Positions 26,603 through 34,865 of a stretch of 64,000 nucleotides of DNA are shown here, piece by piece (positions within the stretch are counted from its first letter, which is position 1; each line of letters opens with the position of its first letter). The notes under the pieces were generated by a model. It made no database searches. It saw nothing but the letters and a program-made list of their open reading frames with translations, and had not been told where the DNA came from. This DNA is from an uncultured Gammaproteobacteria bacterium (GTDB lineage Bacteria; Pseudomonadota; Gammaproteobacteria; Steroidobacterales; XN24), in assembly GCA_937924335.1 (NCBI GenBank), contig CALDWW010000064.1, positions 29,218-93,217 of the forward strand. Direction: 5' to 3'. A program made the translations under genes and the position numbers.

Positions 26603-27247
26603 TCAGGTCGACGTGTCCCCCTTCCACAAAGGGCTGGCCATGCGGGTACCGAAATCCGGGAACATCACGTTGAATGCAACGCTAATGCGAGTCCGGTCGC
26701 TCATGTTCGGTGGAACCGAGTGCTGTAGCCATGCCGGGAACATCACCAGCATGCCTTCTCGCACGTCCAGCGTGATCCTGTCCGGATTCGACAAATCCTG
26801 GTTCCTTGCGGGGGGGACGATGAGGCCTACCTGCGGGCGCGGGTCGTGGAACGCAATAGCGTCAGATCCCGGGGCGGTATCAACGTAGTACGCACCGCTG
26901 AGAAAGTTGTTCGGGTGGATATGCTGACGGTGCGCGTACCCCTGTCGGCTGACATTCGCCCAGCAGCCGGTGATGGACAGATCACCATAGTCGATCGTCA
27001 GCGATTCACATATGCCGCGCGCGGTCTTCAGGACCACATCCACCAGGCCGGCGAGTTCAGGATGAAGATGCAGGTCCTGATCTGTCTGCCACTGGCCGCT
27101 GTGTTCAAGATCCTGCCGTTGCTGCCCGATGAGATCGATCCGCGAACGGATATCCCGGTTGATCCCCTCGTAGGTCTCGGCAGCCAGCTGAGTCGCCCAG
27201 ACGTATGTAGGGAACAACTTGAGGACGCCGGATTTTTCTATTTTCAT
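26603..27247 (-). CDS. 2OG-Fe(II) oxygenase family protein (PF13759 type)
   Basis: A 214-residue cytoplasmic protein. The core HIHPNNFLSGAYYVDTAP, the AFHDPRP segment, and MLVMFPAWLQHSVPPN followed by RTRISVAFNVMF match the double-stranded beta-helix of the TIGR02466/PF13759 family of putative 2-oxoglutarate and iron dependent oxygenases: His of HIHP and His of LQHSV as iron ligands, Arg of RTRIS for 2OG. I start at MKIEKSG (27247), with GAGG nine bases upstream, rather than at 27289. Substrate unknown. Convergent with the OPT operon. Confidence 0.85.
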   Translation of the reverse strand: MKIEKSGVLKLFPTYVWATQLAAETYEGINRDIRSRIDLIGQQRQDLEHSGQWQTDQDLHLHPELAGLVDVVLKTARGICESLTIDYGDLSITGCWANVSRQGYAHRQHIHPNNFLSGAYYVDTAPGSDAIAFHDPRPQVGLIVPPARNQDLSNPDRITLDVREGMLVMFPAWLQHSVPPNMSDRTRISVAFNVMFPDFGTRMASPLWKGDTST

Positions 27248-27423
27248 CTGCTGCTGCCTCGGTAAATTCTCCGCTGCCCGCGGTGACACCCGGGCCGCCC
27301 TTCGCTACACCGGGGACCCGGGGGTCCAATCGGCCGTGTTCTACCCGCAATGGTATACAAAAGACATCGGTCGGTTAGACTCTGCGTGTAAGAACAGTAT
27401 CTGGTGGGGGTGGAGACAGCGCG

Positions 27424-28620
27424 ATGTACGATTCGCAGCGCGGCCTTGAGTCGCAACCTTTCGAGCAGCAGTTCGACGCCAGATTTTTCTTTCGCGGTTT
27501 CCAGCATGCGTCTGCGTTGAGTTTTCTCAATCGGGCACTGGAGTCCGGCGAGACGGCAATCGCTATCACCGGGGCGCCCGGTACCGGCAAGCGGGCCACC
27601 CTGGAGTATTTCCTGCGCGAGAGCCCTGATCAGTTGCGCAGCGGCCGCGTCGATGAAGTTCCAGAGGGCGCACACGAATTCCTCAAGGCGATACTCCATG
27701 CGTTCGGTTTCGGGCCGGTGGAGGCGGAGCGGGGCGAACTGCGGAATCTGCTCAGTGTTTTCCTCGTTCAGGCGCAGCACGAGGGGCAGTCCGTGCTGCT
27801 GCACATCGATGATCCCGGGCAAATTTCGGCGGAGGTGTCCGAGGAATTAATCTGGCTGGCCGGTGAAAAGAGCCGGGCCGGTGGTCTGCGCATCATCCTC
27901 ACCGGCGATGTAGCACTCGACGCGCTGCTGGATGCTCCAAGGCTAGAGCCGCTGGCCAATAAGTTCCGTCTGCGGCACCGCCTGGACCCGCTGAGCGCGC
28001 GGGAGACCCATGACTATCTGCACTTTCGGCTGGCGGCTGCGGGATGCGGTAGTCCGGGAAAAGTCCTGAGCTCTACGATCGCTACCGCGATCTACGCATC
28101 CACAGGCGGGTTGCCAGCCCAGATCAACCAGATATCGGCGGCACTGCTGGACGCCTCATCCGCAAAAGGCGGCAAGCTGCTGGACCTCGATCTTGTACGC
28201 AGCGTGGCGGCGGATCTGGGGATGGCCGGAACAGGGATGGCGGCACTCGACTCGAGGGTGGTGGTCTCGCTGGAGGGGGAAACCTTTCTTGACGTCCCGC
28301 TTGGTCGCGACAAGCTGCTGATTGGCCGGCATAGTTTCAACGATGTATGCCTGCGGGACTCTTCCGTCAGCCGCCATCACTCCATCCTGGTCCCCGATGG
28401 CGGGGTGTGGGTCATCGTTGACTTAAATAGCACGAACGGCACCATGGTCAATGGCAAGTCGGTACGCCAAAGGGTGCTGGCCAATGACGATTGCATCAGC
28501 ATCGGTCGCTTCCAACTGGTCTACGAGGGTGGTCCATCCGGCGACCCGGCCCAGCCGCCGGACGAAGCGGATTTCCGCAGTACAGTTGTGCTCGACGACG
28601 ACCCGGATCTGATCAGCTGA
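27424..28620 (+). CDS. ExeA/GspA-like AAA ATPase fused to a C-terminal FHA domain
   Basis: A 398-residue protein. Residues about 1-265 are an ExeA/MshM-type AAA+ module: start FFFRGFQHASALSFLNRALE, P-loop GAPGTGKR (50-57), Walker B VLLHIDD (124-130), LRIILTG sensor (155-161) and the ASTGGLPAQINQISAALL lid. The P-loop ends in Lys-Arg, lacking the Ser/Thr that normally coordinates magnesium. Residues about 285-370 are an FHA domain with intact phosphopeptide-binding residues (GRHSFNDVCLRDSSVSRHHS, NSTNGT). The tail carries TVVLDDD, an FHA-substrate-like Thr sequence. It converges on, and overlaps by eight bases, a lipoprotein pair. Role unknown; phospho-Thr-controlled assembly of an envelope machine is plausible. 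Confidence 0.85.
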   Translation: MYDSQRGLESQPFEQQFDARFFFRGFQHASALSFLNRALESGETAIAITGAPGTGKRATLEYFLRESPDQLRSGRVDEVPEGAHEFLKAILHAFGFGPVEAERGELRNLLSVFLVQAQHEGQSVLLHIDDPGQISAEVSEELIWLAGEKSRAGGLRIILTGDVALDALLDAPRLEPLANKFRLRHRLDPLSARETHDYLHFRLAAAGCGSPGKVLSSTIATAIYASTGGLPAQINQISAALLDASSAKGGKLLDLDLVRSVAADLGMAGTGMAALDSRVVVSLEGETFLDVPLGRDKLLIGRHSFNDVCLRDSSVSRHHSILVPDGGVWVIVDLNSTNGTMVNGKSVRQRVLANDDCISIGRFQLVYEGGPSGDPAQPPDEADFRSTVVLDDDPDLIS

Positions 28621-29284
28621 CGCCTTCGACCAGGAACATCCGGAGCTGATCTGCAAGTCGCTTGCAGGCCGTATTCTGCGTCGGAGCAATGAGCGGGACG
28701 GGGATCACGACTGCCGGCATGATCGACATGCCGTTGACGTCGGTGGCCACCATGCCGGCCGATGCCACATGTTTCATGTCCCAGATCGCGGCCTCGTAGT
28801 CCGAGTCTTTTTCCCACCACATCAGTCCGAAACAACCGCCGGCGCCGGGGCCGACGGAGCAGCTGATGCTGCCGCCGCCTTCCAGGGCCTCGGTAGATCC
28901 CTCTATCCAGATGATGTAGCGGACGCCCGTGTCCGCGAATTTGGCGGCGACTTGCTCGTCTGCAAGTAGCTTGGGCAGGTCATTGGGCGACCGGGGTGCT
29001 GTCCGCGGCTCGAACCAGGGGTAGAAGGCATCGCGGAATTCACCGTCCGGGATGACGGTCAGGCCGGTGTCTCCCTTGGACAGGTTCTTGTCGACGCAGT
29101 CGATGAAGTCGTTCTCTGTGAAATTCCCGTTGTGGTAGCTGCGCGCCAGGATGACGACCGCATCGCCTTCGCCGATTCCGGTGAGCGTGTGCCGACTTTG
29201 TTCTATGTGTGCGGTCATGCAACCGGACGCCGCGATGGCGCCGAGGCTGAGCGCCGCAAAACTGGTCAGTCGTTTCGTTTTCAT
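28613..29284 (-). CDS. Lipoprotein, unknown, second gene of a lipoprotein pair
   Basis: A 223-residue protein with a lipobox AIAASGC (Cys about 22). The mature part contains an early GEGDAVVILARSYHNG strand, VRYIIWIEGSTE, a Gly/Cys-rich insert (SISCSVGPGAGGCFGLMWW) and a WDMKHVASAGMVATDVNG segment, a pattern seen in uncharacterised periplasmic lipoproteins. I recognise no named family. Start at 29284 overlaps the upstream gene's stop by ATGA, so the two are translationally coupled. Its stop overlaps that of the convergent ATPase-FHA gene within TCAGCTGA. Confidence 0.75.
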   Translation of the reverse strand: MKTKRLTSFAALSLGAIAASGCMTAHIEQSRHTLTGIGEGDAVVILARSYHNGNFTENDFIDCVDKNLSKGDTGLTVIPDGEFRDAFYPWFEPRTAPRSPNDLPKLLADEQVAAKFADTGVRYIIWIEGSTEALEGGGSISCSVGPGAGGCFGLMWWEKDSDYEAAIWDMKHVASAGMVATDVNGMSIMPAVVIPVPLIAPTQNTACKRLADQLRMFLVEGVS

Positions 29285-29943
29285 CTGATTTTCACCGGTG
29301 CGCGGGAACGTCTGCGCGGGCTGCGGGCCGCGGCGCTCTGTTCTCTCAGCCACTCCCTGATCCGCGGTTCGTCTTCAAAATATATCGTCGTATAGGCGCC
29401 GGCGTCACGCATGGCCATGGTCGTGGCGTCCGCCAGCGAATCATCGGCATTGAACAGTTTGTGGCGGCTCTGTCCGTAGGCCCGGACAGGCCAGGAAACG
29501 ACCAGGTCACCTTCGGGGGTAAGAACGTTGATCCGATAGGTGATCCATACGCTGAAGCTTTTGGTGCCCCAGTCAGTAGGGATCGCAAATTCGTAGGACT
29601 CCACCTCAGGCTGGATCACCAGGTCGACCCGTCTGCCGAGGGCCCGCGGAGACTCGGATCCGTCGATCTGGACAGTGCCCGCAAACATGGACCCGAACAC
29701 GGACTCGAACAGGCCTACGTTGGCGGAGCCCATCTGGACGACCCATGACTTCTCCCCGGGTGCGGACTCTTCGTAGACGTAATTACTGAATTCCTCCGTA
29801 TACCGAACGCCAACAGTCATGTTCAGAGGGGTCAGGACAGGGTCCGGGAACTCGCCGGTCACAGGGGCGGTGGTTGTGCAACCCGCTACAAGCCAGAGCG
29901 CCGCGATGATCGCAGGCGCAGTTGAAAGACGCGCGTTCAGCAT
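29281..29943 (-). CDS. Lipoprotein, unknown, first gene of a lipoprotein pair
   Basis: A 220-residue protein with signal and lipobox LVAGC (Cys about 22), then a domain reading VGVRYTEEFSNYVYEE, LGRRVDLVIQPEVESYEFAI, FSVWITYRINVLTPEGDLVV, KLFNADDSLADATTMAMRDA. This layout resembles periplasmic beta domains of LPS/envelope-assembly type lipoproteins, but I cannot name the family. The Arg-rich tail (RSPRRRSRAPVKIR) is unusual. I start at 29943, which has GGGGGA close upstream; the frame extends to 29964. Confidence 0.75.
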   Translation of the reverse strand: MLNARLSTAPAIIAALWLVAGCTTTAPVTGEFPDPVLTPLNMTVGVRYTEEFSNYVYEESAPGEKSWVVQMGSANVGLFESVFGSMFAGTVQIDGSESPRALGRRVDLVIQPEVESYEFAIPTDWGTKSFSVWITYRINVLTPEGDLVVSWPVRAYGQSRHKLFNADDSLADATTMAMRDAGAYTTIYFEDEPRIREWLREQSAAARSPRRRSRAPVKIR

Positions 29944-30126
29944 TAATCCCCCACCAAAACGCAATCTCCGGTCACTGGAAGACCCTCGGGTCTCCTGTCT
30001 TTGATTGCAGAATATCTTTCATGTTCCCGGAATCGGGTGCAAGTGTACCGGTGTATGTATGCCGGATGTTGTGCTGCGGCGGACCAGGGCGGCCAGATTG
30101 GCACCTCCGGGGTATTGAATTACCGT

Positions 30127-30564
30127 TCAGATCTGACTGCTGGGATCGCTGTTTTCGATCTGCTCTAGCAGATTGATGGCCACGCCCACGAAGTCCGAAT
30201 CGGTCACCAGTCCTTCGAGTATGCCGTCGCGCATGACGGCCAGGCAGCCTATGCCGAGAGAACGCAGGCTCAGTGCGGCATTGCGGACTCCAAGGCGGGG
30301 GTCAACGTACTTTACCGGGGCCGTCATGATGTCGGACACCCGCAGCCCTGCCTCCACGTCACAGGCCACAGAGGCCTTGGATCCTCTGGCAGCCAGCAGG
30401 TCCCTGTCGGACACTATGCCGACCAGGCTGTCTTCCTCGTCCAGGATCGGGATATGCCGGATACGCCTTTCGGTCATCAGTTTGCTGGCTTCGCTGATCC
30501 CGGCAGTGGGTGGCAGTGTGACGAGGTCGCTCCGGGGAGTCATGACCTGTCGTATGCTGATCAT
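30127..30564 (-). CDS. Double CBS-domain protein
   Basis: A 145-residue protein made of two CBS units (about residues 8-62, VMTPRSDLVTLPPTAGISEA with HIPILDEEDSLVGIVSDRDL; and 76-136, IMTAPVKYVDPRLGVRNAAL with CLAVMRDGILEGLVTDSDF). Stand-alone CBS pairs bind adenine nucleotides and regulate partners. Its promoter is a textbook FNR class II arrangement: -10 TATAAA (complement of 30620-30625) and a perfect FNR box centred about 42 bases before the predicted start. Divergent from the EF-hand gene. Confidence 0.9.
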   Translation of the reverse strand: MISIRQVMTPRSDLVTLPPTAGISEASKLMTERRIRHIPILDEEDSLVGIVSDRDLLAARGSKASVACDVEAGLRVSDIMTAPVKYVDPRLGVRNAALSLRSLGIGCLAVMRDGILEGLVTDSDFVGVAINLLEQIENSDPSSQI

Positions 30565-30619
30565 CTATTGTGTCCTTGCCGCTGGCATGGGAAGCGGAAT
30601 CTTCCCATCGCTCGAGTCC

Positions 30620-30662
30620 TTTATACGGAGTTCCGATGGCTTCCTGCATTGATCTGGATCAA
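30620..30662 (-). promoter_or_regulatory. FNR/ANR-activated class II promoter of the CBS gene
   Basis: TTGATCTGGATCAA (30649-30662) is an exact match to the FNR consensus TTGAT-N4-ATCAA. On the minus strand a TATAAA -10 (complement of 30620-30625) places the transcription start near 30613, so the box is centred at about -42, the class II activator position. The leader would be about 50 bases. Confidence 0.75.
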
Positions 30663-30680
30663 TGGGCAGCAGGCTACGAA

Positions 30681-30694
30681 TTGACATGTGTCAA
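30681..30694. promoter_or_regulatory. Second FNR/FixK-type box
   Basis: TTGAC-ATGT-GTCAA is a perfect inverted repeat matching FixK/DNR-style sites (TTGAY-N4-RTCAA). Its centre is 32 bases (three helical turns) from the FNR box at 30649 and 84 bases before the EF-hand GTG. It could serve the EF-hand gene or act together with the first box. The -10 for the EF-hand gene is not clear. Confidence 0.55.
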
Positions 30695-30771
30695 GTCGGC
30701 CGTGCGCATCGGTCGATGGCCGTGGTACCCTCCGTCTCCGCAACGACGACCAGATTTGACAGGAGGCAGGC

Positions 30772-31011
30772 GTGGAAGAGGTTCTGCAGAAGAAAATAGC
30801 CGAGATCACCGAGACGTTCGAGTTCTTCGACCGGGACGGCAATGGCCTGATCGACTTCGACGAATTCCGGTCCCTGTTGCAGACCGTCAATCCTGACGCC
30901 ACCATCAGCCAGTCGGCCGAAGGCTTCTCCATCACCGACACCAACAGTGACGGTTATGTCGACCTGGGCGAGTTCATCGAGTGGTGGCGGGCGAACTGGT
31001 GGGAGTACTGA
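30772..31011 (+). CDS. Small EF-hand calcium-binding protein
   Basis: A 79-residue protein with two canonical EF-hand loops: residues 20-31 (D20, D22, N24, D28, E31; DRDGNGLIDFDE) and 56-67 (D56, N58, D60, D64, E67; DTNSDGYVDLGE), each followed by the expected helix. No signal peptide, so cytoplasmic. GTG start with AGGAGG about six bases upstream. Bacterial calmodulin-like proteins of this kind have few known partners. Divergent from the CBS gene with two FNR-type sites between. Confidence 0.9.
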   Translation: MEEVLQKKIAEITETFEFFDRDGNGLIDFDEFRSLLQTVNPDATISQSAEGFSITDTNSDGYVDLGEFIEWWRANWWEY

Positions 31012-31017
31012 TCCTGC

Positions 31018-33066
31018 TCAATCCTCCGGTGGGGATTCATACTGCGTGACAAGATCCCGCTGTACGTTAGGTGGCACCGGCTCGTATCGACTGAATGCCA
31101 TGGTGTAGGTGCCGGCTCCGCCGGTCATGGATTTCAGCTGAGACTGGTAGGTCTGAAGCTCCGCCAACGGTGCTTCCCCATGCACGACCACGCGATCGCC
31201 GGTCAGGGTCGTGTTACCGAGGATCCTGCCACGACGAGATGACAGATCGCCGGTGATGTTCCCCATCGAGTCGGAAGGGATCGTCACATCGAGCTCCACG
31301 ACGGGTTCCAGCACGACTGGCCGGGCCTTGGACATGGCCTCGAGGAAAGCCTTCTTGCCGGCCATCACGAAGGCAACTTCCTTCGAGTCCACAGGGTGGA
31401 ACTTGCCGTCATAGACCGTGACCCGGATGTCCTGGATCGGAAATCCGGCCGTGGCCCCCGTTTCCAGCGCCTGCTTGACGCCCTTTTCGACGGCCGGAAT
31501 GAACTGGCCGGGGATCGCACCGCCGACGACCTTGTTCTGGAACTCGAATCCGCTCCCGCGTGGCAGCTTTTCGACTCGCAGAAAGACTTCGCCAAACTGG
31601 CCTGCGCCGCCGGTCTGCTTCTTGTGCCGATAGTGCCCTTCGGCTCCCGCGTTGATGGTCTCCTTGTAGGGGATGCTCGGCGGGTGAGTCTTCACTTCCG
31701 TGTTATAGCGATCTCTCATGCGTTCCAGGACCATGCGCAGGTGCAGATCCCCCATGCCGAGGACGACAGTCTCGTTCGTTGTGGCCCTCTGCTCGACTTT
31801 CAGACAGGGATCCTCGGCGCTCAGTCGGTTCAGCGCGTCCGAGATCTTCTGCTCATCCCCGCGCCGCGATGGCTCGATCGCAAGGCCCATCATGGGCGGA
31901 GAAAGCGCCGCCGGGCGCAGATGGAAGTTGTCTTCATCATGTGAGTCGTGAAGGACCGCATCGTAGAAGATCTCCTCGACCTTGCTTACGGCGCAGATAT
32001 CTCCCGGACCTGCTGACGGGATCTCCTCCGTGTCCTTGCCCTGCAGGCGGTAGAGGTGCGATGCCCTGAAAGGTTTCCGGGCGTCGCCAATGAAAAGCTG
32101 TGTATTGGGTGTGACGGTGCCCTGATGGATACGGAAGATGCCCATCCGACCGACATAGGGGTCCACCACGACCTTGAAGACGTGAGCGATCACGTGCTGT
32201 GAAGGGTCCGGTGCCACCTCGACTGGCTCGGCGTCATCACCTTCGCCGCGCAGGAAGGGCGGTGGGTTGCCCTCGGCCGGATTCGGCAGCAATTTGATGA
32301 TGATGTCCAGCAACGCATCGATGCCGGCGCCGGTGTCAGCAGAGACGAAGCAAACCGGCAACAGGTGCCCCTCACGGAGCGCTTTCTCGAAGGCGTCGTG
32401 AAGCTGGCCCGGCTTAAGGTCATCGCCGGACTCGAGGTACGCTTCCATCAGTTCTTCGTCCACCTCGACGACCTGGTCGATAATCTTCTCATGCGCCTCG
32501 GAGACAGAGGAGAAGTCGGTCTCACCACCCTCCGGTGCGAAGAAGCAGCCGAACACTTTCGTGCCGTTCTCCGCTGGCAGATTGAGTGGCAGGCAACGTT
32601 TGCCGAATACGTCCTGGATCTCGGCCAGCAGCGCACCGAGCTTGGCCGGCTCCATGTCGATCTTGTTGATGATGATCATGCGGCACAGCCGGCTCTTCTT
32701 CGCCGCATCCATCAGCCGACGGATACCCGACTCGATGCCTGCCTGGGCGCTCAATACAAGAGCCGCCGTCTCCACCGCCGGGAGTACGCTGATTGACCGG
32801 CCGATAAAGTCCGGGTACCCGGGCGTATCTATCAGGTTAATGCGTGTGCCTTCATGCTGAAAGTGACACAGGGTCGTCTCCAGCGAGTGCTTCAGTTCGC
32901 GTTCCTGGGCGTCGAAATCACAGACGGTCGTTCCGCGATCCACGGAGCCGGGTGCCTTGATTGCGCCAGCCTTGGCCAGCAGCCTCTCGGCCAAGGTTGT
33001 TTTTCCGGCCCCGGCGGGTCCCACCAGGGCAATATTTCTTACAGATTCGATCTTGATGTCGGTCAC
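31018..33066 (-). CDS. Elongation factor G-like translational GTPase
   Basis: A 682-residue EF-G paralogue. G1 reads GPAGAGKT in place of the canonical GHVDAGKT; G3 is DTPGYPD and G4 NKID. Domains II-V follow (PYVGRMGIFRIHQGTVTPNT; VVLGMGDLHLRMVLERMRDR; GGAGQFGEVFLRVEKLPRGS; EPVVELDVTIPSDSMGNITG; FSRYEP). Non-canonical EF-G paralogues act in recycling, stress or have no known role; the main fusA is not here. I take GTG at 33066 (AGGG upstream) because the 31 residues before it in the frame do not resemble the family. Follows the SAM-hydrolase gene. Confidence 0.88.
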   Translation of the reverse strand: MTDIKIESVRNIALVGPAGAGKTTLAERLLAKAGAIKAPGSVDRGTTVCDFDAQERELKHSLETTLCHFQHEGTRINLIDTPGYPDFIGRSISVLPAVETAALVLSAQAGIESGIRRLMDAAKKSRLCRMIIINKIDMEPAKLGALLAEIQDVFGKRCLPLNLPAENGTKVFGCFFAPEGGETDFSSVSEAHEKIIDQVVEVDEELMEAYLESGDDLKPGQLHDAFEKALREGHLLPVCFVSADTGAGIDALLDIIIKLLPNPAEGNPPPFLRGEGDDAEPVEVAPDPSQHVIAHVFKVVVDPYVGRMGIFRIHQGTVTPNTQLFIGDARKPFRASHLYRLQGKDTEEIPSAGPGDICAVSKVEEIFYDAVLHDSHDEDNFHLRPAALSPPMMGLAIEPSRRGDEQKISDALNRLSAEDPCLKVEQRATTNETVVLGMGDLHLRMVLERMRDRYNTEVKTHPPSIPYKETINAGAEGHYRHKKQTGGAGQFGEVFLRVEKLPRGSGFEFQNKVVGGAIPGQFIPAVEKGVKQALETGATAGFPIQDIRVTVYDGKFHPVDSKEVAFVMAGKKAFLEAMSKARPVVLEPVVELDVTIPSDSMGNITGDLSSRRGRILGNTTLTGDRVVVHGEAPLAELQTYQSQLKSMTGGAGTYTMAFSRYEPVPPNVQRDLVTQYESPPED

Positions 33067-33159
33067 GATTGCGGGCCCTTTGTTTTTTGCAATGGGTGAA
33101 GCCCGATACGGGTCAGTGGACAAGCATAGCACCCGATTGGGCGCTGCGACGAGTCGCAT

Positions 33160-33942
33160 TCACGACTGCAGGAGTAGGGCAACCCGGGCGCCAGCCTGCC
33201 AGCCGTCGGAGCTTACGGCCGAGCCGCCCGGACGGGAGATTTCCAACAGGCCGTACGAGTTGAACAACGCCACGGCTTCGTCGGTATCGGCGTCACCATA
33301 GGTGCGGACAATCCTCAGGGCGCGCCCCTCGATCGAGGCACCGAGACGGCTTCCAGCAGCAGGCCCGGGGTCTTCAATATTCGAAATGAGATTGCCGAAG
33401 CGATCTGCGTAAAGGACCTCCCCGACGACGGCGTTTCCCTGAACGTCGGCTCGTGGCAGGGGCGACGCTCGCAGCCGCTGGCCTGGCGGTCCGAGCTCCG
33501 CAGGCGTCAGTTGACCGCTCCACAAGCGAGCGGCCAGCGGCGCAAATATGTCCCGGCCGTGGAACGTGCAGGAGCTGACCGCAAGATCGAGACGTTGAGC
33601 ATCGACACGCCAGGCCGCCCAACTTTCCAGGCGTCTTGCGATCTGGGCTGCCATGCCGTTGTCTGGCACGAGGAACAGGTGTCCGTCGCCGTCGATGCAG
33701 ACAATGTCGCGCTCGGTCCCGACACCGGGGTCCACCACAGCGACGTGGATCGATCCGCCGGCAAACCAGCCATATGACAATCCGACCCAGAGGCCCGCGA
33801 TCTCGGGCCGGAACTCGGGCACGTAGTGGCACAGGTCGACGATGACGGCACGCGGGGACAACCTTGAGATGACGCCTTTCATGATGCCGACATAGGGATC
33901 ATGAAGCCCGAAGTCTGTGGTCAGCGAAATAACTCCGGGCAT
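33160..33942 (-). CDS. SAM hydroxide adenosyltransferase (S-adenosylmethionine hydrolase, DUF62)
   Basis: A 260-residue member of the chlorinase/fluorinase superfamily. Motifs: SLTTDFGLHDPYVGIMKGVI at the N-terminus, VIVDLCHYVPEF, HVAVVDPGVGTERD, FLVPDNG, and the C-terminal EVLYADRFGNLISNI. Members without the halide-binding loop use water to split SAM into adenosine and methionine. Start at 33942 follows family N-termini; upstream Mets at 33969 and 33999 exist. Upstream of the EF-G-like gene by about 90 bases, so possibly one transcript. Confidence 0.88.
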   Translation of the reverse strand: MPGVISLTTDFGLHDPYVGIMKGVISRLSPRAVIVDLCHYVPEFRPEIAGLWVGLSYGWFAGGSIHVAVVDPGVGTERDIVCIDGDGHLFLVPDNGMAAQIARRLESWAAWRVDAQRLDLAVSSCTFHGRDIFAPLAARLWSGQLTPAELGPPGQRLRASPLPRADVQGNAVVGEVLYADRFGNLISNIEDPGPAAGSRLGASIEGRALRIVRTYGDADTDEAVALFNSYGLLEISRPGGSAVSSDGWQAGARVALLLQS

Positions 33943-34181
33943 TGTGCTTTTCTGACGTACTCTGGACATCGGTCCAGCATCATAAGCCGAATGGGGCATG
34001 CCGGCCAGGCTTTCTTGATGCGGCGGGTTAGATAAAAAACGCGATAAAACAATGGAGTAGAATTATTAATTAATGTAGAAGATAGTCTGATCTTTCGAAA
34101 ATATTCCCTTGAAAAAGCCACCAGCGGCACAATGTCTGCGGGCGAGTGTCAAATGTATGGTTGAGCACGAAGTGGAGCCGG

Positions 34182-34865
34182 ATGAACTCGAAACCTGCAC
34201 TGAGGATTGATGTCGTATCCGATCTTGTATCGCCGTGGTGTTATCTGGCAGTACGCCGGCTAAAGAACGCGCTGACACGGGTGGAAGGGGCGAGCAAACC
34301 TGCCCTGCGCTGGCGACCTTTCGAGATCAACCCCGCAATCCCGGCAGAGGGTGTGGAGGTGGATGTCTACCTCGAGACCATATTCGGCAGCCGTGAGGCC
34401 GGACGAGCGGTCCTGGATGAACTTGCCAGCGCGAGTCAGGAAGAAGGCATCCGCTTCGACTTTGACCGCGTTCCTTCGGTGCCGAATACGATGGATGCCC
34501 ATCGGCTGATCCTGTTGGCGGAGGCCGACGGGAACGGTCAGATCATGGCCGACCGGCTATTCCGGGGGTTCTTCGAAGAGGGCCGCGATATAGGCCAGCC
34601 GGAGGAGCTTGCACAGCTTGCGGACGAGGCAGGTCTGGACTCAGAGCGGGCCCGGACCGTGCTTGCCGGAGATCGCTACCGGGATTCGGTCAGACTGATC
34701 GAGGCGCGCGTCCGGGAGGCCGGTTTCACCGGCGTGCCTACTTTCGTGGTCAATGAGCGAATTGCGTTTGCCGGAGTCCAGGAGCCCGAGACGATCGTAG
34801 CGGCAATCGACAAGGCGCTGTTCCACGGCCTGCCGGACGAAGACGAGCCGGCTCGCCTGCACTAG
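34182..34865 (+). CDS. DsbA-family FrnE-like oxidoreductase
   Basis: A 227-residue cytoplasmic thioredoxin-fold protein of the FrnE/2-hydroxychromene isomerase subgroup. N-terminal strand IDVVSDLVSPWCYLA with a single Cys rather than CxxC, central WRPFEINPAIP and helical insert (NTMDAHRLILLAEADGNGQI), and the cis-Pro loop GFTGVPTFVVN. Start at 34182 has GGAG four bases upstream; the frame extends to 34146. A 100-base AT-rich stretch (34025-34125) precedes it. Its stop overlaps that of the convergent transporter within CTAG. Confidence 0.88.
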   Translation: MNSKPALRIDVVSDLVSPWCYLAVRRLKNALTRVEGASKPALRWRPFEINPAIPAEGVEVDVYLETIFGSREAGRAVLDELASASQEEGIRFDFDRVPSVPNTMDAHRLILLAEADGNGQIMADRLFRGFFEEGRDIGQPEELAQLADEAGLDSERARTVLAGDRYRDSVRLIEARVREAGFTGVPTFVVNERIAFAGVQEPETIVAAIDKALFHGLPDEDEPARLH

